Source: Deltaproteobacteria bacterium (GTDB lineage: Bacteria; UBA10199; SPLOWO2-01-44-7). Taken from it: DNA of 9,870 nucleotides. Numbering within the stretch: position 1 is the stretch's first letter; every line of letters starts with the position of its first letter. Shown in pieces: positions 5,979 through 9,870 of this stretch. The notes under the pieces were generated by a model. That model had not been told where the DNA came from, ran no database searches, and worked only from the letters and a program-made list of their open reading frames with translations. Location of the stretch: positions 1 through 9,870 of the forward strand of contig JAUYJH010000146.1 in the NCBI GenBank assembly GCA_030688705.1, read 5' to 3'. The position numbers and the translations under genes are program-made.

Positions 5979-6788
5979 TCACCATTTCAAGTGTAGGCTC
6001 TCTTCAGAAACGTTTTTTTCCAAAGAGGTGGTGACCGCGCGGGCCAGTTTTTCATAGGCCAAGGCGGCCTCGGATTCGGGGTGAGAGATAAAAATGGGAT
6101 TTCCGGAATCCCCCCCCTCGGCCACATCCGGGTCGATCGGAATTTCAGCCAACAAGGGAAGATTCAATTCTTTGGCAACCCTAAAAGCCCCTTTTGATTT
6201 GAAAATGGCATGCTTTTTCTGACACTGATCGCAGACAAAATAACTCATGTTTTCAACCAGACCCAAAACCGGAACATTCACCTGCTGAAACATTTTAAGC
6301 CCCCGTCTCGCATCCAGCAAAGCGACATCTTGCGGGGTGGTCACGATGACCGCGCCGGAAAGGGGGGCGATTTGCGACAGGGTCAATTGCGCGTCGCCGG
6401 TACCCGGAGGCAAATCCATGACAAGATAATCGAGACGGCCCCACGCAACCTGAAAGAGAAATTGTTGCAGAATCCCCGCCACCATCGGTCCGCGCCAAAT
6501 AACCGGCGTATCCTCCGTGGCGAGCATTCCCATCGAAAGGATTTTAAGGCCCCATTTTTCGACCGGCACGACTTTTTCACCGATCACGGTGGGGCGCTCG
6601 GTAATCGCAAGCATCATCGGAATGCTGGGGCCGTAAATATCGCAATCCAAAAGACCCACCTGGGCCCCTGTTTTGGCCAAAGCCAGCGCAAGATTGGCAG
6701 CCACAGTTGATTTGCCGACCCCCCCCTTGCCGCTGGCCACGGCGAGAATATGGCGGACCTCTTTCAGTGCATCTGTTTTTTGCATCAT
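5979..6788 (-). CDS. mrp: Mrp/ApbC family iron-sulfur cluster carrier ATPase
   Basis: A cytoplasmic P-loop NTPase that carries and transfers [4Fe-4S] clusters to apoproteins. From ATG 6788 it has 269 residues. The deviant Walker A is GKGGVGKST (20-28) with the signature lysine, followed by LLDCDIYGPSIP (47-58), IWRGPM (97-102) and MDLPPGTGDAQLTL (124-137). The cluster-binding CxxC is C186 and C189 in VENMSYFVCDQC. The protein lacks the N-terminal DUF59 domain of longer Mrp proteins. The start at 6788 (or the adjacent ATG at 6785) follows the RuBisCO-like stop by one base and is preceded by GAGGAA. An upstream in-frame ATG at 6812 lies inside the previous gene and is less likely. A DUF971 gene follows one base after its stop, a frequent partner. 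Confidence 0.95.
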   Translation of the reverse strand: MMQKTDALKEVRHILAVASGKGGVGKSTVAANLALALAKTGAQVGLLDCDIYGPSIPMMLAITERPTVIGEKVVPVEKWGLKILSMGMLATEDTPVIWRGPMVAGILQQFLFQVAWGRLDYLVMDLPPGTGDAQLTLSQIAPLSGAVIVTTPQDVALLDARRGLKMFQQVNVPVLGLVENMSYFVCDQCQKKHAIFKSKGAFRVAKELNLPLLAEIPIDPDVAEGGDSGNPIFISHPESEAALAYEKLARAVTTSLEKNVSEESLHLKW

Positions 6789-6789
6789 G

Positions 6790-8091
6790 TCAGCATTCCT
6801 CAAAAGCCTCAAAAGCCGTTTTTAATTCTTCATGCGAATTGGCGTATTCTTTTACCGGAATCTTTTTTTGGATCGCCTCCCAAGCCTGTCTGAAACTTCT
6901 GGCACCGGCTTTGGGCCCCATCGGATGATTGAAAACACCGCGCCCGGGAACCATCCCAAAATCAACCGATCCCATGATGTCATACATCTTGTCCAAATTT
7001 CCGGCCCAATCGCTCCCGCCGGGAACCGGCAGAGACGGTTTGATTTTTCCCATCGGTTCCAAACAGGCTTTTACATTCGACATCATTTCTTCTTTTGTCG
7101 TTTGCATTCTGGCGCTCAACCCCGGAAACAAAATGATGTCAAACCCCGCCAGCCGCTGGAGCTTGGTGGAGAGAGCAACCGACATGCCGAAATAGGGAAC
7201 CCGCGTAAATGCCGCTATGAAGTCGAAATGGGCCACAAGGGGGACCTTCGCCTTTTTTCTCAAAGACCTGCAGGCGCTTAAACCGATAGCCCAGCCATTC
7301 AGCATGACCGCGTTGATCCCATTGGCAACGGCCATGTCGTGCAAGGCCTCAATGCGATCGACCTCGTCGGTGATGTTGGCGATATACATCTTTTTTTCGC
7401 CTGTTTCCTGTTCAGCCTTGCGACGCAGTTTTCCAAGAAGTGCCGTCCGTTTTTCAAGCGTGGAATAGCCGACATCCGCCAGCATCTCATCGTCTTTCGG
7501 CGCATCCAATCCCCCGAGCCAGCTTTGATAAGCCAGCTCCGAAAACGACCCGGGGTCCAATCCGATATTCGGTTTTACGACACCCAAAAAAATGGGGCGA
7601 TCGTAAATCTGTAAAAGATCGCGCACCCCCCGCACACCGAATTGGGGCCCCTCAAACTGGTCGAGATAGGCATCCGGAAAATCGAGGTCCAAAAGCTTGA
7701 TGGCGGTAATCCCCGGAGAATAAAAAACCCCTTCGCCGCAAACAACCGTCAAGAGATTGGGCAGCTTGGCGCCGAAATTGATGTGCGGATTGGCAATGCG
7801 GGCGCGGCAGGTATGGAATTTGGGGCCCGTATGAAAGGGGGCCGGAAAAGCCGGCGTATCTTTTGTTTCCAGCACCTCCAAAGAAAGCAGTTTCGCGGCA
7901 TGTTGGGGACGGAAATCTTCGTCGACATCGACCCGCTTCCACTGCGCGGTGCTGTGTTCCTGGCACAAATGCAGGGCGGCATCTTCGGGGTCGATCTGGG
8001 ATTCAAACAAAAAAGTCTCGATGACATATTTTTCCTTGTCGAGACCGGTTTCATCGCCCTTAAAATGATGTTTTTCTTTTTCGAAATTCAT
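6790..8091 (-). CDS. RuBisCO-like protein (form IV)
   Basis: A 433-residue homologue of the RuBisCO large subunit that is unlikely to fix CO2. Retained residues include E45 and W51 of the N-terminal active-site segment (QEHSTAQW), K173 in VVKPNIGL (the proton-transfer lysine region), the metal site GGLDAPKDDEM (193-203, with the carbamylatable K199 plus D201 and E202), and H288 in VAHFDF. Missing RuBisCO features are the second lysine of KPK (N175 here), the arginine of the 'HRA' motif (F289) and the loop-6 'GKLEG' lysine (LFPGLSARMQ, 321-330). Form IV proteins act as enolases or isomerases in methylthioadenosine salvage or have roles in sulfur metabolism; the subtype here cannot be set by eye. 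The start overlaps the YjbQ stop in ATGA, and mrp starts one base after its stop. Confidence 0.93.
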   Translation of the reverse strand: MNFEKEKHHFKGDETGLDKEKYVIETFLFESQIDPEDAALHLCQEHSTAQWKRVDVDEDFRPQHAAKLLSLEVLETKDTPAFPAPFHTGPKFHTCRARIANPHINFGAKLPNLLTVVCGEGVFYSPGITAIKLLDLDFPDAYLDQFEGPQFGVRGVRDLLQIYDRPIFLGVVKPNIGLDPGSFSELAYQSWLGGLDAPKDDEMLADVGYSTLEKRTALLGKLRRKAEQETGEKKMYIANITDEVDRIEALHDMAVANGINAVMLNGWAIGLSACRSLRKKAKVPLVAHFDFIAAFTRVPYFGMSVALSTKLQRLAGFDIILFPGLSARMQTTKEEMMSNVKACLEPMGKIKPSLPVPGGSDWAGNLDKMYDIMGSVDFGMVPGRGVFNHPMGPKAGARSFRQAWEAIQKKIPVKEYANSHEELKTAFEAFEEC

Positions 8092-8513
8092 AAACCTAGA
8101 ATCTGGACCAGAAAACGGCGGGAGGGTCTTGGGCCGTCCAACTCGGCGAAAAAAATCTTCTGCCAGCTCCCCAGCGCCAATGCCCCCTTGCTCACCGGTA
8201 TCGTTTGCGAAGCCGGCAACAACAACGACTGCAGATGACTGTGGGCATTCAGACGGCCATCCAAGGGGGTGCTGTCATGAAGATAGTTTTTCCGCGGCGG
8301 GGCGATTGTGTTCAAAAACAATATCATGTCTTTTTCAAGCCCCTCTTCGCGCTCGTTAACGACAATGGCCGATGTGGTGTGCTGTGTGTAAACACAGGCC
8401 TGCCCCTCTTTGATGCCGCTTTTGCGCACAAGCGCCGCCACCCTGTCGGTGATATCTATAAACTGGATCTCTTGTTTCGTGTTGATTTCAACCGTTTCGC
8501 AAAAAGTTTTCAT
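8088..8513 (-). CDS. YjbQ/UPF0047 family protein
   Basis: A 141-residue protein of the UPF0047 (YjbQ) family, small trimeric proteins. Weak thiamine-phosphate synthase activity has been reported for some members, and their main role is unsettled. Family signatures are YTQHTTSAIVVNE (42-54, with H45), NAHSHLQSLLLPAS (89-102, histidines 91 and 93) and LGSWQKIFFAELDGPRPSRRFLVQ (114-137, with E124, D126 and the DGPR turn). The start is set at ATG 8513, two bases after the prenyl synthase stop. A TTG two codons upstream (8519) is an alternative that overlaps that stop. The gene ends in an ATGA overlap with the RuBisCO-like gene, so the two are almost certainly co-translated. Confidence 0.92.
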   Translation of the reverse strand: MKTFCETVEINTKQEIQFIDITDRVAALVRKSGIKEGQACVYTQHTTSAIVVNEREEGLEKDMILFLNTIAPPRKNYLHDSTPLDGRLNAHSHLQSLLLPASQTIPVSKGALALGSWQKIFFAELDGPRPSRRFLVQILGL

Positions 8514-8515
8514 GA

Positions 8516-9379
8516 TCAATTTTTTCTTAAAACAACATATTCCGCAATCCCCCTCAAAGGATCGGCGGCGGCGGTAAAACCATCCAGCGCTGCAATGGCT
8601 TCAGAAACCAGCTCTCTCGCCTTGGCCTTTGATGCTTGCAAGCCCAAAAGGGCGGGGTAGGTCGATTTGCAATTTTTGGCGTCGGAACCGACGCTTTTTC
8701 CCAAGGTCTTGGCATCTCCTTCCACATTCAAAATATCGTCGGCAATCTGAAAGGCGAGTCCGATTTTGTCGCCGTAACTTTTTAGCGTTTCCAACTGGGC
8801 CGCATCGGCGCCGCCGATTTTGGCGCCACCGGTGACCGAAACAGAAATAAGACGGCCGGTCTTAAAGCGATGAACATTTTCCAGGGCCTCTACAGTAAGG
8901 GCAACACCCTCTGCTTTCAGATCCAGAACCTGCCCCCCCACCATGCCTGAAGGGCCGGTGGCTTGCGCCACATCACGGATCACTTCCAAACATTCTCCGC
9001 GACAAAGGAGTTCAAAAGCGAAAGACAAAAGGCCGTCCCCTGCCAGCACCGCAACCCCTTCTCCAAAAACTTTGTGATTGGTCGGCAGCCCTCTTCGAAA
9101 ATCATCATCATCCATGGCGGGAAGATCGTCATGAATCAGAGAAAAAGTATGGATCATCTCCAACGCGCAAGCGAGCGGCATTACCGGCTCTATGGTTCCT
9201 CCAACGGCTTGGGCGGAAGCCACCGCCAAAATGGGGCGGATTCTTTTTCCCCCGGCCTTGAGACTATACTCCATCGCCTCTCTCAAAATTTTTGGGATGG
9301 CGGCATCTTCAGAGAGATAGCGCAAAAGAGAGGCATCTATTTTTGCCTTATTTTCCGCAAGGTATTGTTCGATATTCAT
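8516..9379 (-). CDS. ispA: short-chain polyprenyl diphosphate synthase (farnesyl diphosphate synthase type)
   Basis: Condenses isopentenyl diphosphate with allylic diphosphates to make farnesyl (or geranylgeranyl) diphosphate. The 287-residue length is typical of IspA. Visible motifs are AGGKRIRP (42-49), the first aspartate-rich motif DDLPAMD (84-90) preceded by HTFSLIH as in Escherichia coli IspA, GGQVLDLKAE (148-157), FKTG (172-175), the second aspartate-rich segment QIADDILN (211-218), and KSTYPALLGL (238-247). The second motif reads DDILN rather than the usual DDILD. Product length cannot be fixed by sequence alone. The gene starts three bases after the xseB stop; the xseB-ispA order is widespread. 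In many bacteria dxs follows ispA, but here yjbQ and the RuBisCO-like gene do. Confidence 0.95.
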   Translation of the reverse strand: MNIEQYLAENKAKIDASLLRYLSEDAAIPKILREAMEYSLKAGGKRIRPILAVASAQAVGGTIEPVMPLACALEMIHTFSLIHDDLPAMDDDDFRRGLPTNHKVFGEGVAVLAGDGLLSFAFELLCRGECLEVIRDVAQATGPSGMVGGQVLDLKAEGVALTVEALENVHRFKTGRLISVSVTGGAKIGGADAAQLETLKSYGDKIGLAFQIADDILNVEGDAKTLGKSVGSDAKNCKSTYPALLGLQASKAKARELVSEAIAALDGFTAAADPLRGIAEYVVLRKN

Positions 9380-9382
9380 AAA

Positions 9383-9613
9383 TCAATTTTCGGGGTCAAA
9401 AGGGGCTGTCTCCCACTTGCCCCCCTCTTTTTTAACCAACTGTTCAATCTTTCCCTTGGCCTCTTTCAAAAGTTTTTCGCAGGTTCTTGCAAGACTGATC
9501 CCCTCTTCAAAGGCTTTGAGCGATTCTTCCAGATTTAAATCGCCATTTTCCAGTTTGCGCACGATCGTTTCCAGCTTTTGGACGGCCGTTTCAAATTTAA
9601 TTACCGGTGGCAT
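9383..9613 (-). CDS. xseB: exodeoxyribonuclease VII small subunit
   Basis: A 76-residue subunit of the single-strand exonuclease VII. The family pattern is clear: KFETAVQKLETIVRKLENGDLNLEESLKAFEEGISL (6-41), followed by a second helix ending in KKEGGKWE. The two helices form the coiled-coil hairpin that binds the XseA large subunit. xseA is not in the window, so the large subunit is encoded elsewhere or beyond the right edge. The ATG at 9613 has no obvious Shine-Dalgarno. It is the first gene of the six-gene minus-strand run, unless that run is transcribed from the phosphomutase upstream. Confidence 0.93.
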   Translation of the reverse strand: MPPVIKFETAVQKLETIVRKLENGDLNLEESLKAFEEGISLARTCEKLLKEAKGKIEQLVKKEGGKWETAPFDPEN

Positions 9614-9630
9614 AAATAAGCATTCTTTTT

Positions 9631-9657
9631 GTCACTCCGGCGAAAGCCGGAGCCCAG
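9631..9657 (+). repeat. dispersed GNRA-hairpin repeat, copy 3
   Basis: Read on the plus strand as GTCACTCCGGC, GAAA loop, GCCGGAGCCCAG. Here the outer T-A pair of the stem seen in the other copies is a C-G pair (CTCCGGC/GCCGGAG), a compensatory change. It faces the copy at 9673-9699. Confidence 0.87.
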
Positions 9658-9672
9658 CTATTTCAACAGTTC

Positions 9673-9699
9673 CTGGATTCCGGCTTCCGCCGGAATGAC
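9673..9699 (-). repeat. dispersed GNRA-hairpin repeat, copy 4
   Basis: Read on the minus strand as GTCATTCCGGC, GGAA loop, GCCGGAATCCAG. It is in inverted orientation to the copy at 9631-9657 (23 of 27 bases identical), so the two could fold into one long cruciform or stem around a 15-nt loop between the phosphomutase stop and xseB. It may act as a transcription attenuator. No T-run was seen that would make it a classical terminator. Confidence 0.87.
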
Positions 9700-9736
9700 G
9701 ATTTAACATCGAAATACCCTTTGACAACACCAGTTT

Positions 9737-9870
9737 TTAAACGGTGTCAATGAGCTTTTGGGCCTCTTTAAGAAGGTTTTCAGCCTGCACCAAAGTGGGG
9801 GCTTCGGCATAAGTGCGCAGTAAGGGCTCCGTGCCGGAGGGGCGGATCAAAAGCCAGCTGTCATCTTCCA
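9737..9870 (-). CDS. phosphohexomutase, C-terminal end (phosphoglucomutase/phosphomannomutase family, partial)
   Basis: The minus-strand frame entering from the right edge ends at TAA (9737-9739) and gives about 44 residues. WLLIRPSGTEPLLRTYAEA is the C-terminal phosphate-binding loop of alpha-D-phosphohexomutases (RPSGTEP). The 'YAEA' ending resembles phosphoglucomutase/phosphomannomutase rather than GlmM, which usually has 'MVE', but substrate cannot be set from this domain alone. The gene lies upstream of xseB on the same strand, separated by 123 nt containing two facing hairpin repeats. Confidence 0.88.
   Translation of the reverse strand, partial: EDDSWLLIRPSGTEPLLRTYAEAPTLVQAENLLKEAQKLIDTV

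Noticed and set aside
6210..6710. Plus-strand open frame of 166 codons
   Set aside because: Antisense to the Walker A to CxxC core of mrp; rich in His, Arg and Asn as expected of a shadow frame.
7642..8238. Plus-strand open frame of 198 codons
   Set aside because: Fully antisense to the RuBisCO-like and yjbQ genes, whose proteins are clear family members; low-complexity composition fits a shadow frame.
8963..9538. Plus-strand open frame of 191 codons
   Set aside because: Antisense to ispA and xseB; no recognisable domain.
4940..9699. Hairpin repeats as a CRISPR array
   Set aside because: Only four copies, in mixed orientation, hundreds to thousands of bases apart, with no regular spacers and no cas genes.
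9614..9736. Promoter for xseB in the gap before it
   Set aside because: Only a weak minus-strand TTGTCA with TTAAAT at 15-bp spacing was found (9707-9727); transcription from the phosphomutase gene is equally possible.

Overview
The window reads as ordinary chromosome from a Gram-negative bacterium of moderate GC content. The gene set (panC, smpB with ssrA, xseB-ispA, mrp with DUF971, a small lytic transglycosylase) and the 'HSRESGNP'-type hairpin repeats suggest a proteobacterial or deltaproteobacterial-like lineage. That placement is inference from gene style; no rRNA or other phylogenetic marker is present. No prophage, insertion sequence, integrase or CRISPR array was seen.

Layout. The plus strand from 1 to about 4190 holds the end of a probable panB, then panC, a stand-alone receiver protein, a divergent amidohydrolase, a DUF502 membrane protein, smpB and the tmRNA gene ssrA, closed by a strong symmetric terminator. 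The receiver and the amidohydrolase have promoters of identical geometry, with the -10 hexamer ending six bases before the ATG, which predicts leaderless mRNAs. The tmRNA encodes a short tag, AEPMALAA. A minus-strand lytic transglycosylase (4207-4794) converges on the same terminator. A plus-strand DUF1054 gene (5030-5653), a family better known from Firmicutes, sits between two copies of a hairpin repeat.

The minus strand from 9613 down to 5642 is one compact run of six genes with junctions between +3 nt and -4 nt: xseB, ispA-type prenyl diphosphate synthase, YjbQ/UPF0047, a RuBisCO-like protein (form IV), Mrp/ApbC Fe-S carrier, and DUF971. Upstream of it, beyond a pair of facing hairpin repeats, lies the C-terminal end of a phosphohexomutase that runs off the window.

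How the genes work together. panB-panC make pantothenate. smpB-ssrA form the trans-translation rescue system. The most interesting unit is the minus-strand run. A RuBisCO-like protein is placed directly after ispA, and with an Fe-S carrier. The precedent is the Rhodospirillum rubrum methylthioadenosine-isoprenoid shunt, where a RuBisCO-like protein feeds 5-methylthioadenosine carbon into DXP and isoprenoids, and where the late MEP enzymes IspG and IspH are Fe-S proteins. A link here is a hypothesis from gene order, not shown by sequence. The repeat family (four copies) keeps a GNRA tetraloop and its stem through compensatory changes.
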